The notes under the pieces were generated by a model. That model had not been told where the DNA came from, searched no databases, and saw only the letters and a program-made list of their open reading frames with translations. From Phormidium tenue FACHB-1052 (lineage in GTDB: Bacteria; Cyanobacteriota; Cyanobacteriia; Phormidesmidales; Phormidesmidaceae), in NCBI RefSeq assembly GCF_014696675.1, contig NZ_JACJQN010000022.1, positions 19,147 through 83,146 of the forward strand: a stretch of 64,000 nucleotides of DNA, in the 5' to 3' direction. The first letter of the stretch is position 1. Every line of letters starts with the position of its first letter. This document shows positions 18,485-27,479 of this stretch, piece after piece. The position numbers and the translations under genes were made by a program.

Positions 18485-18502
18485 CCCCCTTAAAAAGGGG
18501 GG
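18485..18502. terminator. C5/G6 hairpin after cobN
   Basis: CCCCCT-TAAAAA-GGGGGG forms a short stable hairpin 14 nt after the cobN stop codon; read on the minus strand its loop supplies a run of Ts. It likely helps end the cobN transcript and belongs to a common cyanobacterial C/G-run repeat type. Confidence 0.4.
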
Positions 18503-18515
18503 CAACAACTTCCCT

Positions 18516-21500
18516 CTACTCGGCCTGGGGTTGGCCGCGATCGAACTGCTGGGTTTCTAGCACCCCTTCCGCCTGGTTGGCGAGCTGTCGCAGGCTATCC
18601 AGCATCTCAGCCGTGGCCGTGGCCCACAGCCCCCGCTGGTTAGCTTCGAGCAGTCGCTCGGCCATATCCCTCAGTGCCCAGGGGTTTGAGGTTTGCACAA
18701 AGGCCTGCACCGCTGGATCGAGCAGGTAGGCCTGGGCCACGCCCTCGTACATGTGGTCGGCGACGCAGCGGGCGGTGGCATCGTAGGCAAACAGATAATC
18801 GACGGTGGCGGCCATCTCAAAGGCTCCCTTATAGCCGTGGCGCATGACGCCCTCGATCCACTTGGGGTTAACCACGCGGGAGCGGTAGACCTTGGCAATT
18901 TCGGCGTCGAGCGATCGCACCTTGGGCTTGGCCGTCACCGCGTTGTCGCCAAAGTAGGTGGCAGGCTGCTGCCCCTGGAGGGTGCGGGCCGCCACCGTCA
19001 TCCCTCCCTGAAACTGGTAGTAGTCGTCGGAGTCGAGCAGGTCGTGCTCGCGGTTGTCCTGGTTGTGGAGCACCACTTGCAGGTGCTTGAGCCGCTGCTC
19101 AAAGGCTTCGGGCATGGCGTGGCCCTGGGCGTTACGGCCATAGGCGTAGCCGCTCCAGTTCAGATAGGCGCGGGCTAGGTCTTCGTCGGTAGTCCAGTTT
19201 TGTGATTCGATTAGCCCCTGCAAACCAGCTCCGTAGGCCCCCGGTTTAGAGCCAAAGATGCGGTAGCGCGCTCGCAATTCTGCCTGCTCTGCTGTCAGCC
19301 CCTGGGCCTGCCACTCGGCGCTCTCCTGGCGCGATCGCGCCGCCAAAGGATTTTGCTCCGGCGGTTCGTCTAAATCTGCCACTGCCGCTACAGCCTGATC
19401 CACCAGGTCGATCAGATTGGGGAACGCATCGCGAAAGAAACCCGAAATCCGCAGGGTGACATCCACGCGAGGTCGCCCGATCGCCGACAGCGGCAGCACC
19501 TCAAAATCAACCACCCGCCGCGAGGGGCCATCCCACACTGGGCGCACCCCCATCAGAGCCAGAGCTTCGGCGATGTCGTCGCCACCAGTCCGCATGGTGG
19601 AGGTGCCCCACACCGACAAGCCTAGGGTTTGGGGATACTCGCCATAGTCTTGGGTGTACTGTTCCACCAACACTTCCGCCGCCCGCCGTCCCACATCCCA
19701 GGCACTTTCTGTAGGAATAGCGCGAATATCTACCGAAAAAAAGTTGCGCCCAGTGGGCAGCACGTCAGGACGGTTGCGGGTTGGGGCTCCAGCAGGGCCG
19801 CTGGGTACGTAGCGCCCGTCGAGGCCAGCCAGCAGGTTGGCGATCTCGTCGGTGGTGCGGCTCAAGGCGGGAATGAGGGTGTGCTGAATCCAGTGGAGTT
19901 CGGCGGCGAGGGGGGTGGGAGGGTGGATGGGTGGATGGGTGGATGGGTGGATGGGTGGGGGAGATGGTTGCAGGATGGACTCTACCAAGCGAGACGCTTC
20001 TTCCTCCAGCGCCTCGATCGCATCCCCCACAATCCGACAGCCCTCCAGGTCGGTAAAAGCTTCACCAGGCTCGGCGGTGAGGGGGTCGAGGTCGAGGTTC
20101 CAGGATTCGGCGATCGCTCGCGTCAATCCCTGGCGACCGGGGCCGGGGTGGCGGGCGATCGCCACGATCAAGTCCCGTAGCTGTCGGCCATCGGGGCACT
20201 GGCCAAAGATGTGTAGGCCGTCGCGGATTTGGGCTTCTTTGAGGTCGCAGAGGTAGGTGTCGAGGGTGGGGAGGAGAGTGGGGATGGGTGGATGGGTGGA
20301 TGGGTGGATGGGTGGATGGGTGGGGGAGATTTCGGAGAGGAGGCTGGTTTCGGTGAGGAGGGTGAGGATGCGATCGCCAATCAGCCCCAGCCGTGAGGGA
20401 TCTAAGCTCTGGGCCTCGTAGTATTCGTCCACCAGACCTTCCAGCTTTTCGAGGGGGCCGTAAAGTTCAGCGCGGGTGAGGGGCGGCGTCAGGTGGTCGA
20501 GAATCACGGCTTGGGCGCGGCGCTTCGCCTGGGAGCCTTCACCCGGATCGTTGACGATAAACGGGTACAGATGCGGCATGGGCCCAAACATCGCCTCGGG
20601 GTAGCAGTTTTGCGACAGGCCGACGCCCTTGCCGGGCAGCCACTCCAGGTTGCCGTGCTTGCCCAGGTGAACGATCGCCTGCGCCCCAAAACTCTGCCTC
20701 AGCCAGGTGTAAAAGGCAAAGTAGTCGTGGGTTGGCTCCAGATCAGGCGAGTGGTAGTTGAGGGAGGGGTCAAGGTCATAGCCTCGGCTGGGTTGAACAC
20801 CGATGAAGATGTTGCCGAGTTGGATGCCGGGAATGGGGAAGGAAGAGAGTGGGGTGGGGGGGGTAGGGGGTAAAGAGTTTTGAATTTTGAATTTTGAATT
20901 TTGAATTTCTCCCCCACCTTCTCCATCTTCCTCACCGTCCCCATCTCCTCTAGGAAGGCCCCAACGATCGCTTATACCGACGCGCACCGCTTCCGGCAGA
21001 GTCTCAAAATGCTGACAGTAATCAGCCAGAGTTAGGAACTGGCGAACTTCCCGAAAATCGCGGCCCTCGAGATCGTTAGTCACCCCGGCAGTGAGCCGAC
21101 GAATCAGGTCATCGCCATCGGTGGGAATGTCATCCAGGGTGTAGCCTGCCGCCTTGAGGGCGTGGAGAACTTCGATCGCACTCTGGGGCGTATCTAAACC
21201 AACGCCATTTGCCAGGCGACCGTCGCGGTTGGGGTAGTTGGCGAGAATCAGGGCGATGCGGCGATCGCCCACGGGAGTACGGCGCAGGCTGGCCCACTGG
21301 GCCGTTAGATCGGCGACAAAGGTGATGCGATCGCTCACTGGCTCATAGGTCACCACATCGGTTTCTAGCGTCTCGCTGCGCTGGTGAACCGATTTAAACG
21401 AAACCGCGCGGGTGATAATACGCCCATCCACCTCGGGCAGAGCCACATTCATGGCGATATCGCGGGGCGAGAGGCCCAGACTTTGGCTTTCCCAGGCGGC

Positions 21501-22409
21501 TTTGGTGCCGCCGCTGAGAATCACTTGCAGCACTGGCACGTCGAGGGTTTCCCACAGATCTAAATTGGGCGTGGCACCATCCAGCTTCGCCACCGAAAAG
21601 CTGGTGGTATTCAACAGCACGTCAATGCCTTGCCCCGCTTTGGGTTTGAGCAGCGCAACCAAATCCTCCTGCACCTCCGGGTCTTGCAGCGACGATACAA
21701 ACACAGGCACCGGATGCAGATGCCGTTCTGCCAAGGCCGCGCACAGAGCATCAATAGGCGCAGTATTGCCCGCCAGATAGTGAGCCCGGTAGAAGATCAG
21801 ACCAATTCTGAATTTTGAATTTTGTTCGCGTAGCGTCTCTAAAGGAGAAATTTTGAATTTTGAATTGATAGGATATACCCCAACTTTAGGAATTTCCTGA
21901 GGCTCGGGGGGGTGGTAGGCGGTATGAAGCAGGCGATCGCACACCCACATCAACCCATAGGCCATATTCTCAACACCGCCCTCGTTGAGGTAGCGCCAGA
22001 GCTGGTTGGCCACCGTCAGCGGCACAGTGGAATGGCTGATCAGATCAGGGGCAGGGCGATCGTCGCCGGGCAGCACAATCAGCGCCGCTCCGGTTTCGGT
22101 GGCCACATCTCGGACGACTTCTAGACCGTAGGGCCAGTAGGCACGACCCCCCAACAGCCGCACCACGATAAGTTGGGCGTGGCGCAGCACATCGTCGGCG
22201 TAGGTGTCGATCGCCAACTGCTGCTGAAGCTGAAGCAGGTTGGCCACCCGCAAGGCCGGAAAATCGGCGGGAAAACTAGCCCGAGTCAGGCTTTGAATTT
22301 CGGTATCGGCGGCGGTGAGAAACACCAGTGGGGCCGGGGTCTGTTCGACAAAAATGACGCCCTCGGTATCCGGCGTCCAGCCGCCGGGGGTAGCGGCTAA
22401 GCGGTGCAT
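18516..22409 (-). CDS. cobN: Cobaltochelatase large subunit (CobN-like)
   Basis: The large ATP-dependent chelatase subunit that inserts cobalt into hydrogenobyrinic acid diamide in B12 synthesis; related to the Mg-chelatase ChlH subunit. The 1,297-residue product starts MHRLAATPGGW at ATG 22409, with AAGGA 7 nt upstream; the TTG at 22415 is less likely. Conserved blocks include GLIFYRAHYLAGNT, ILANYPNRDGRLANGVGLDTP, VHLGKHGNLEWLPGK, the VWGTSTMRTGGDD region and RYRIFGSKPGAYGAGL. The protein lacks nothing obvious but carries four low-complexity insertions made of dispersed repeats, at about residues 180-202, 500, 693-709 and 816-833. CobN is preferred over ChlH because of the N-terminus and sequence pattern. 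Confidence 0.92.
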   Translation of the reverse strand: MHRLAATPGGWTPDTEGVIFVEQTPAPLVFLTAADTEIQSLTRASFPADFPALRVANLLQLQQQLAIDTYADDVLRHAQLIVVRLLGGRAYWPYGLEVVRDVATETGAALIVLPGDDRPAPDLISHSTVPLTVANQLWRYLNEGGVENMAYGLMWVCDRLLHTAYHPPEPQEIPKVGVYPINSKFKISPLETLREQNSKFRIGLIFYRAHYLAGNTAPIDALCAALAERHLHPVPVFVSSLQDPEVQEDLVALLKPKAGQGIDVLLNTTSFSVAKLDGATPNLDLWETLDVPVLQVILSGGTKAAWESQSLGLSPRDIAMNVALPEVDGRIITRAVSFKSVHQRSETLETDVVTYEPVSDRITFVADLTAQWASLRRTPVGDRRIALILANYPNRDGRLANGVGLDTPQSAIEVLHALKAAGYTLDDIPTDGDDLIRRLTAGVTNDLEGRDFREVRQFLTLADYCQHFETLPEAVRVGISDRWGLPRGDGDGEEDGEGGGEIQNSKFKIQNSLPPTPPTPLSSFPIPGIQLGNIFIGVQPSRGYDLDPSLNYHSPDLEPTHDYFAFYTWLRQSFGAQAIVHLGKHGNLEWLPGKGVGLSQNCYPEAMFGPMPHLYPFIVNDPGEGSQAKRRAQAVILDHLTPPLTRAELYGPLEKLEGLVDEYYEAQSLDPSRLGLIGDRILTLLTETSLLSEISPTHPPIHPSTHPPIPTLLPTLDTYLCDLKEAQIRDGLHIFGQCPDGRQLRDLIVAIARHPGPGRQGLTRAIAESWNLDLDPLTAEPGEAFTDLEGCRIVGDAIEALEEEASRLVESILQPSPPPIHPSTHPPIHPPTPLAAELHWIQHTLIPALSRTTDEIANLLAGLDGRYVPSGPAGAPTRNRPDVLPTGRNFFSVDIRAIPTESAWDVGRRAAEVLVEQYTQDYGEYPQTLGLSVWGTSTMRTGGDDIAEALALMGVRPVWDGPSRRVVDFEVLPLSAIGRPRVDVTLRISGFFRDAFPNLIDLVDQAVAAVADLDEPPEQNPLAARSRQESAEWQAQGLTAEQAELRARYRIFGSKPGAYGAGLQGLIESQNWTTDEDLARAYLNWSGYAYGRNAQGHAMPEAFEQRLKHLQVVLHNQDNREHDLLDSDDYYQFQGGMTVAARTLQGQQPATYFGDNAVTAKPKVRSLDAEIAKVYRSRVVNPKWIEGVMRHGYKGAFEMAATVDYLFAYDATARCVADHMYEGVAQAYLLDPAVQAFVQTSNPWALRDMAERLLEANQRGLWATATAEMLDSLRQLANQAEGVLETQQFDRGQPQAE
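19911..19961. repeat. TGGATGGG tandem repeat inside cobN
   Basis: Tandem GGTGGATG units, read on the minus strand in frame as a His-Pro-Pro-Ile-His-Pro-Ser-Thr pattern near CobN residues 816-833. Same repeat family as 20281-20330, the tract at 1384-1440 and that at 53972-54068. Confidence 0.75.
20281..20330. repeat. TGGATGGG tandem repeat inside cobN
   Basis: A second tandem array of the 8-bp TGGATGGG unit, giving a His/Pro-rich loop near CobN residues 693-709. The reading frame is kept. Confidence 0.75.
20876..20908. repeat. GAATTTT tandem repeat inside cobN
   Basis: Four to five GAATTTT units read on the minus strand as Gln-Asn-Ser-Lys-Phe-Lys-Ile repeats near CobN residue 500. The same unit flanks the palindromic repeats at 21804-21868 and 43575-43650. 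Confidence 0.7.
21804..21868. repeat. Composite GAATTTT/GTTCGCG repeat inside cobN
   Basis: GAATTTTGAATTTT units flank a 25-bp core beginning GTTCGCGTAGCGTCTC (21824-21848). The whole is translated in frame as NSKFKISPLETLREQNSKF near CobN residues 180-202, directly between conserved PKVGVYPI and GLIFYRAHYLAGN. A related core lies at 43596-43620. Confidence 0.75.
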
Positions 22410-22600
22410 GGGCAATCCTTAGGGCAACAACAAGACGGCAATAGCAAATCTGAAGGAACTCTAGCGTAAGTCAGGGTAGACCCAAAACGAAAGCTACCAT
22501 GGGGACTCGCTTGGATAGACTCCTCAAACCTTAAGGCTTTCTTTGGCAACTCCCCGTCTCGAACCACCGCAGTGGGCGCCCTCGGCCTCAAAATATAGAA

Positions 22601-24772
22601 ATGCCTGACTTTATAACCCGTGGCACCGAACAGGTCATGCCCAAGGCTGCTCTAGTTTTGCTGGGGCAGTTTTTGCGTCAGTACTGCCAGCAGTACCAGC
22701 TGACCCTGCTCACCAAAGCTGACCTCCCCGCCGACATCCCTAACGACGGCATTTTTTGGTGCCTAGAGGGCCAAGACCTGGCGGTGGTAATCACGGCGCG
22801 CCCTCAAAATGACGATCGCATCGTGGTCGATCTCACCGCCGAGGCGGCAGAGGTAGAGTCGTTTTTAGCCCAGCGGGGCCTGGGTCGGCCCGTACCGACC
22901 ACCAGCCTCAGCGCCCTCAGCCAGTTTATGCTGGCCTGGCTTCAGGCCTGTGCTGAGGTGCCGGCCCAAAGCTTCATCAATCGGCAGCGAGAGCGTCGCC
23001 TGCTGCTCAACCAGGTGATCACCAAAATTCAGGGCAGCCTGGAGCTGGGCGAAATTTTAGAAACCACCGTGGCTGAGGTGCGCCAGTTCCTCCAGGCCGA
23101 TCGGCTGCTGATCTACCAGTTTGACCAGGTGCCCGACACCCCAGTTCAGCCTATGGATAGCGCTGCCTCTGCCCGCTCCAGCCAGCCAGGCCCGATCGGC
23201 TACATCACCTACGAGTCGCGATCGAGCGATCGCTTCGCCTCGGTGCTCCACTACACCGAAGACCTCTGCTTTCACGACCACCCCGACTACCCCCACCAGG
23301 AGCGTCGCTACCGCCACGGGCACCCCCTCGCCATTGACGACGTGGCCCAAGCCTACCCCCATGCCCCCTGCATGGCCACCTTTCTCCGAGAAATGCAGGT
23401 GAAGTCAAAGGCCGTGGCTCCCATTCTGGTGGGTCAGCAGCTCTGGGGGCTGCTGATTGTGCACCAGTGCGACGACCTGCGCCAGTGGCAACCCTGGGAA
23501 ACGGAGTTTTTGCAGCACATTGCCGAACACTTGGCGATCGCCATTAACCAGGCCCAGCTCTACCACCAGCTCCAGCAGCAGACCCAAAACCTGGAGGTCT
23601 GCGTCGTCGAACGCACCCAAGACCTGCGCGATGCCCTGGTGGCCGCCGAAGCCGCCAACCGGGCCAAAACCGAGTTTCTGGCCACCATGAGCCACGAGCT
23701 GCGCACCCCCCTCACCTACATCATTGGCATGTCGGCTACCCTGCTGCGCTGGTCATTGGGCGAGCTCACCCCCCGCCAGCGCGACTACCTCGCCACCATT
23801 CAGACCAGCGGCGAGCATCTGCTGCGCGTCATCAACGACATTCTCGACGTGTCAAAAATTGAGGCCGGGCGCACCGTTTTAGAAGTGCGTCAGTTTTCCC
23901 TCACGTCCCTGTGTCGCCAGAGCGTCGATGCCTTTCGCACCGAGGCCACCCAAAACGATATCGACATCGCCCTCGACCTCAAGCTGCCCAACGGTCAAGA
24001 TACCTTCTTGGCCGACCCCCGGCGGGTGCGACAAATTCTCGCCAACCTGCTCAGCAATGCCGTCAAGTTTACCGATGCCGGTGGCAAAATTGTGCTGCGC
24101 GTGCGGCGCGAGCAAAACGATGCTGTCTTTCAAGTCGAAGACACGGGCATTGGCATTTCGGCTGCCGCCCAATCCTTGCTGTTTAGCAAGTTTCAGCAGC
24201 TTGAAAGTGTGCTCCAGCGAGAACACGCGGGCACGGGCCTGGGCCTAGCCCTCACCAAGCAGCTAGTCGAACTCCACGGCGGCTCCATCAAAGTCAGCTC
24301 AGAGGCCGGTAAGGGTTCAATTTTTACCGTCAGAATTCCGCTCCAGCGCTTGAGCGAACCCCTCGTAGCTGAGCCAGCCCTCACGGCTGAACCGATCGTG
24401 GGGCGCATTGTGCTAGTCGAAGACAACGAAGAAACCGCCAGCGTCATCTGCGACATGCTCACCGCCGCTGGCTACCAGGTGATCTGGATTGTGGACGGAT
24501 CGCGAGTGCTCGACCAGGTAGAGCTGCTTCAACCCGCTGCCATGATCACCAGCCTCAGCCTCGCCAGCGCCGATGGCCGCGATATCATTGCCACCCTGCG
24601 CCAGGGATCAGGCTCCCCAGGGCGAAAAATTCTGGCCCTAGTCGATCTAGACAGCCCTGAGCAAACCGAGCAAGCCCTTAAAGCCGGGGCCAACGACTGT
24701 ATTAGCAAACCCATTGACCCCCGACAACTACTGGCAACAGTCAATGCCGTTATGGCCGCCCAGCCGGTGTAG
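22601..24772 (+). CDS. cikA: CikA-like circadian input histidine kinase (GAF-HisKA-HATPase-pseudoreceiver)
   Basis: 723 residues, close to known CikA proteins. Order: an N-terminal ~130-residue region, a phytochrome-type GAF (~135-320), a coiled linker, HisKA with H365 in MSHELRTPLTYIIGM, an HATPase domain, and a C-terminal receiver fold (from ~600). In that last domain VEDN and the SKP lysine remain, but the phosphoacceptor strand reads MITSLSLASADG, so the aspartate is absent, the hallmark of the CikA pseudoreceiver that binds KaiB/quinone. CikA links redox and light signals to the Kai clock and acts on RpaA. Unlike the S. elongatus protein, the GAF has C257 at the CBCR bilin-cysteine spacing (C-x3-F-L-x2-M). 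No kai genes adjoin. A hairpin terminator follows. Confidence 0.8.
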   Translation: MPDFITRGTEQVMPKAALVLLGQFLRQYCQQYQLTLLTKADLPADIPNDGIFWCLEGQDLAVVITARPQNDDRIVVDLTAEAAEVESFLAQRGLGRPVPTTSLSALSQFMLAWLQACAEVPAQSFINRQRERRLLLNQVITKIQGSLELGEILETTVAEVRQFLQADRLLIYQFDQVPDTPVQPMDSAASARSSQPGPIGYITYESRSSDRFASVLHYTEDLCFHDHPDYPHQERRYRHGHPLAIDDVAQAYPHAPCMATFLREMQVKSKAVAPILVGQQLWGLLIVHQCDDLRQWQPWETEFLQHIAEHLAIAINQAQLYHQLQQQTQNLEVCVVERTQDLRDALVAAEAANRAKTEFLATMSHELRTPLTYIIGMSATLLRWSLGELTPRQRDYLATIQTSGEHLLRVINDILDVSKIEAGRTVLEVRQFSLTSLCRQSVDAFRTEATQNDIDIALDLKLPNGQDTFLADPRRVRQILANLLSNAVKFTDAGGKIVLRVRREQNDAVFQVEDTGIGISAAAQSLLFSKFQQLESVLQREHAGTGLGLALTKQLVELHGGSIKVSSEAGKGSIFTVRIPLQRLSEPLVAEPALTAEPIVGRIVLVEDNEETASVICDMLTAAGYQVIWIVDGSRVLDQVELLQPAAMITSLSLASADGRDIIATLRQGSGSPGRKILALVDLDSPEQTEQALKAGANDCISKPIDPRQLLATVNAVMAAQPV

Positions 24773-24822
24773 ACGGTTGTGCAGAATGTCTTGACCGAGG
24801 GGGCGATCGCTCCATCACAGAT

Positions 24823-24851
24823 GTATTTTGGGCTATAACAGCCCAAAATAC
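24823..24851 (+). terminator. Hairpin after cikA
   Basis: A perfect 12-bp stem (GTATTTTGGGCT with AGCCCAAAATAC) and a 5-nt loop, 50 nt after the cikA stop. It has no clear T-tract, so its terminator role is likely but not certain. Confidence 0.5.
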
Positions 24852-24915
24852 CAAAGTTCAAGTCTGCCGATTATTCTTCAGTCCTGCGCCCCAGTTCCCA
24901 TTCCCAAAACAGCGC

Positions 24916-24941
24916 GGGCATCGTTCTGACGAACGATGCCC
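24916..24941 (-). terminator. Hairpin after the TPM-domain gene
   Basis: GGGCATCGTTC and GAACGATGCCC form a perfect 11-bp stem with loop TGAC, 40 nt beyond the minus-strand gene end; a short TTTT follows on the minus strand. Confidence 0.6.
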
Positions 24942-24981
24942 ACATCCACATCTCTTGCCGCTTAAACAAAATCCCTCGCCT

Positions 24982-25773
24982 TTAGGTCTCAGAATTGGAG
25001 GCTTGATTACCCAGGATTGGCGTGAGGAAGGCCACCAGTGCACCAATCAAAAAGCCTGCGATGTTACGAGTTAGGGGCAGCCAGTCACTGGTACGGGTCA
25101 CCACTGGGCCAATGCCAAAGGCAAAGAACAAAATCCCCCACAGCGGCGAGAAGATCAGCACCCACTGCCAGGCAAAAATCTGATCGGGTTTGCGAGGATG
25201 GGCCGCGAAACCACAGATCACGCCGCCGACGATGGAGGTGATGAGCGTTAGCACCCACTGCTCCTGGGGCAGACCAGGCACCACGTTGCAGCCCCCCTGG
25301 CGCAGGCAGCCCTGGATCGACTCAAGGGCGCTGAGAATAGAGTTGTCTTCGCCGTTTTCGCGCACAAAGAACTGATTGCCGTAGCGGGTTTGCAGCTCAA
25401 TCCAGAAGGTGCGGGGCAGCAGGTCGTAGACGGCATCACCCACGCTGAAGTTGAGCAGGTTGCCGCCGCGAGGGTCAGCCACCAGCATGATGCTGCGGTC
25501 ATCAAGGCCCCAAAAATCTTTTACCGCGCGGCCTGGGGTTTGGTCGTACTGGGTCAGCACCCGCAGCTTCCAGCCGGTTTCGGCCTCAAAGTCGTTGAGC
25601 TTAGAGTCGAGACTCTCCTCTTGGCGGGCGCTGAGCGACTTGGCCAGGTCGATGATGGCGGTCTGGGTGTCGGGTAGGAGTTCGGGGTTGTCGTAGGCCA
25701 AAGCCGGTGCCATCGGCAGCCAGGCGCAGAGGCTTACTACACAAATGACCAAAATGTTTAGCGCGTGTCTCAT
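24982..25773 (-). CDS. TPM-domain thylakoid lumen protein (TLP15.0-like)
   Basis: 263 residues. A signal peptide (NILVICVVSLCAWLPMAPALA) precedes a TPM domain with the ETGWKLRVLTQY, GRAVKDFWGLDD and LNFSVGDAVYDLLPRTFWIELQTRYGN blocks. These closely recall the plant thylakoid lumen 15.0-kDa protein, a relative of the PSII repair factor TLP18.3/Psb32. After the domain come two or three hydrophobic segments (LTLITSIVGGVICGFA, WVLIFSPLWGILFFAFG, IAGFLIGALVAFLTPIL), so it is membrane anchored at the C-terminus. A role in photosystem assembly or repair is inferred from the family. The start at 25773 begins the signal peptide; longer in-frame starts to 25833 exist. Confidence 0.75.
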   Translation of the reverse strand: MRHALNILVICVVSLCAWLPMAPALAYDNPELLPDTQTAIIDLAKSLSARQEESLDSKLNDFEAETGWKLRVLTQYDQTPGRAVKDFWGLDDRSIMLVADPRGGNLLNFSVGDAVYDLLPRTFWIELQTRYGNQFFVRENGEDNSILSALESIQGCLRQGGCNVVPGLPQEQWVLTLITSIVGGVICGFAAHPRKPDQIFAWQWVLIFSPLWGILFFAFGIGPVVTRTSDWLPLTRNIAGFLIGALVAFLTPILGNQASNSET

Positions 25774-25968
25774 ACTGACTTGCCGTAAGAACATGGAACT
25801 GACAACGACGAAGGCGGCCCACCGCTGGCCCAAGGTAAAGCCAATAGTGGAGTATTTTCCTTAATTTAGTCTATACCTTTGTTAACAGTTGTTTACATAA
25901 CTCTAATATTTCTCTGCTCTTCGGGCAAGGCTACCCTTCACCTTGGCCAGACCTAGACTTGCAGCTTT

Positions 25969-26044
25969 GTAGGCTGGGTGGAGCGCTGGCGGAACCCAAG
26001 CAGGCCCATCAAGGTTGGGGCGCACTGCGTTTCACCCAACCTAC
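25969..26044. repeat. 76-bp inverted-repeat element (GTAGGYTGGGTG type)
   Basis: The ends are GTAGGCTGGGTGGAGCG and CGTTTCACCCAACCTAC, an imperfect inverted pair of ~17 bp. This is the widespread GTAGGTTGGGTG small repeat of bacterial genomes. It ends 7 nt before the kinase gene stop at 26052. Confidence 0.65.
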
Positions 26045-26051
26045 GGGAGCC

Positions 26052-27479
26052 CTAGTTTTTAAGCTTGGCAACGGACTTGGTATCGGGCAGGTGCAGATCA
26101 AACCGGGCCTCTCCATCGGGGCTAGGGGCCAGCACCAGATCGCCGCCGTGGGCTCGGGCGATTTCGCGGGCGAGGCTCAGGCCCAGGCCCAGCCCTTCGG
26201 TTTGGCGATCGCGGGCAGGCTCGCCGCGATAAAAGCGATCGAACAGGCGGCTGGCCTCGGTGGCGGTGAGGGGCGTGGTGGCGTTAGTCAATGTGATCTG
26301 CACCTGGGACTGAGCACGGCGGGCTTGGACTCGTACCCAGCCCTGGGGCAGGTTGTATTTGGCCGCGTTGGTGATCAGGTTTTGAATCAGCTGGGCCAGC
26401 AGGTCGCGATCGCCCATTACCCTCAGGCCCGGCTCAATCTCAGCCGTCACCGTCAGGTCGGGGGCCAGCAGCGAGAGATCCTCCAGCTGATCTTGCACCA
26501 GGGCGCTGAAATCGACCGGCTGGCGCTGAATGCTCATTTGCCCGGCATCGGCCAGCGACAGCAGCAGCAGCTTGCGCACAATCCCGCTCAGGTGGCGCAC
26601 TTGGTCGAGCAGTTGGCTGAGGGTTTGCTGGGCCGCTGAGCCGGTTTCGACCTGCTGAATGGCCCGCTCTAGCTCGCCCTGGAGAATGGTGAGGGGCGTC
26701 TTGAGTTCGTGGGCGGCGTCGCCGCTGAAGCGGGAGGCCTGCTGAAAGCTGCGCTCTAGCCGCTCCAGCATGGCGTTGAAGGCGGCAATCAGCGGCGCAA
26801 ATTCGGGGTCGGGGTCGGCGGGCACCCGCTGGTGCAGCCCCTGGGCCGTCACCTGGCCAATGCTCTGGCTGAGCTGGCGCACGGGCCGCAGCGCTTGACC
26901 GGCGATCGCCCAGGCTCCGCCCCCAATCACCAGCAGCAGGCCGGGAATGGTCAGGGCGTAGATGCGGCGCAGAGTCACCATCTCTTGGCGTAGAACGTCG
27001 AGGTTGGCGGCGATCGCCAGCTGCCCCAAAGGCGTAGTCCGCACCGCCACGCGCCAAGGCCCATCGGGCGTTCGCACGGTCATCAATCGACGTGGCCCCC
27101 GCCGTCCCGGGGTTGGACTGGGCACAGGGGAAATCTGGGCGATCGCGCTGGGCCACTGGGGCGACTGATAGACCACTTCCCCCGTGCGGCCCACCAGCAA
27201 CAGCCCGACTTCGGCATCGGCGGGCAGGCCCAGGTCTTGGGCCAGGGCCGATTCTGGGTTCGGGGGAATGGCGGGGCGATCGGGCCGTTCCCCACGATCG
27301 CCGGGGCGACCCAGGGGAGTAATACGCTCCAGCCGGGCATCGAGGCTGTCGAGCTTGGCCTGGTAGATCAGCCAGCTCGACAGCAGGGCAAACCCCAGCA
27401 GCGCCCCTCCGGCTAGGGCGGCAGACCACAGCGCCAGCCGCAGCCGCAGGGAAAGTCGGGGCAGCGGCGATCGCGTCAC
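26052..27479 (-). CDS. Membrane sensor histidine kinase (CusS/NrsS-like)
   Basis: 475 residues: a first membrane segment (LWSAALAGGALLGFALLSSWLIY), a ~130-residue extracytoplasmic domain rich in Arg/Pro, a second membrane segment (IPGLLLVIGGGAWAIA), HAMP, HisKA with the phospho-His in DAAHELKTPLTILQG, and an HATPase domain ending in GLGLGLSLAREIARAHGG. Its start overlaps the stop of the response-regulator gene by 4 nt (ATGA), so the pair is translationally coupled. The pattern recalls metal-sensing kinases of the CusS/CopS type, but the ligand is not shown by the sequence. Confidence 0.9.
   Translation of the reverse strand: MTRSPLPRLSLRLRLALWSAALAGGALLGFALLSSWLIYQAKLDSLDARLERITPLGRPGDRGERPDRPAIPPNPESALAQDLGLPADAEVGLLLVGRTGEVVYQSPQWPSAIAQISPVPSPTPGRRGPRRLMTVRTPDGPWRVAVRTTPLGQLAIAANLDVLRQEMVTLRRIYALTIPGLLLVIGGGAWAIAGQALRPVRQLSQSIGQVTAQGLHQRVPADPDPEFAPLIAAFNAMLERLERSFQQASRFSGDAAHELKTPLTILQGELERAIQQVETGSAAQQTLSQLLDQVRHLSGIVRKLLLLSLADAGQMSIQRQPVDFSALVQDQLEDLSLLAPDLTVTAEIEPGLRVMGDRDLLAQLIQNLITNAAKYNLPQGWVRVQARRAQSQVQITLTNATTPLTATEASRLFDRFYRGEPARDRQTEGLGLGLSLAREIARAHGGDLVLAPSPDGEARFDLHLPDTKSVAKLKN

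Noticed and set aside
18273..18560. 95-codon open frame downstream of wecB
   Set aside because: Lies across the MITE-like element and the C/G hairpin; Pro-rich translation of repeats.
19911..20330. CRISPR-like look of spaced TGGATGGG arrays
   Set aside because: Units are 8 bp, directly tandem and without unique spacers; they lie inside cobN in frame.
18516..22409. ChlH (magnesium chelatase) identity for the large chelatase
   Set aside because: Related family, but the N-terminus and conserved blocks fit CobN better.
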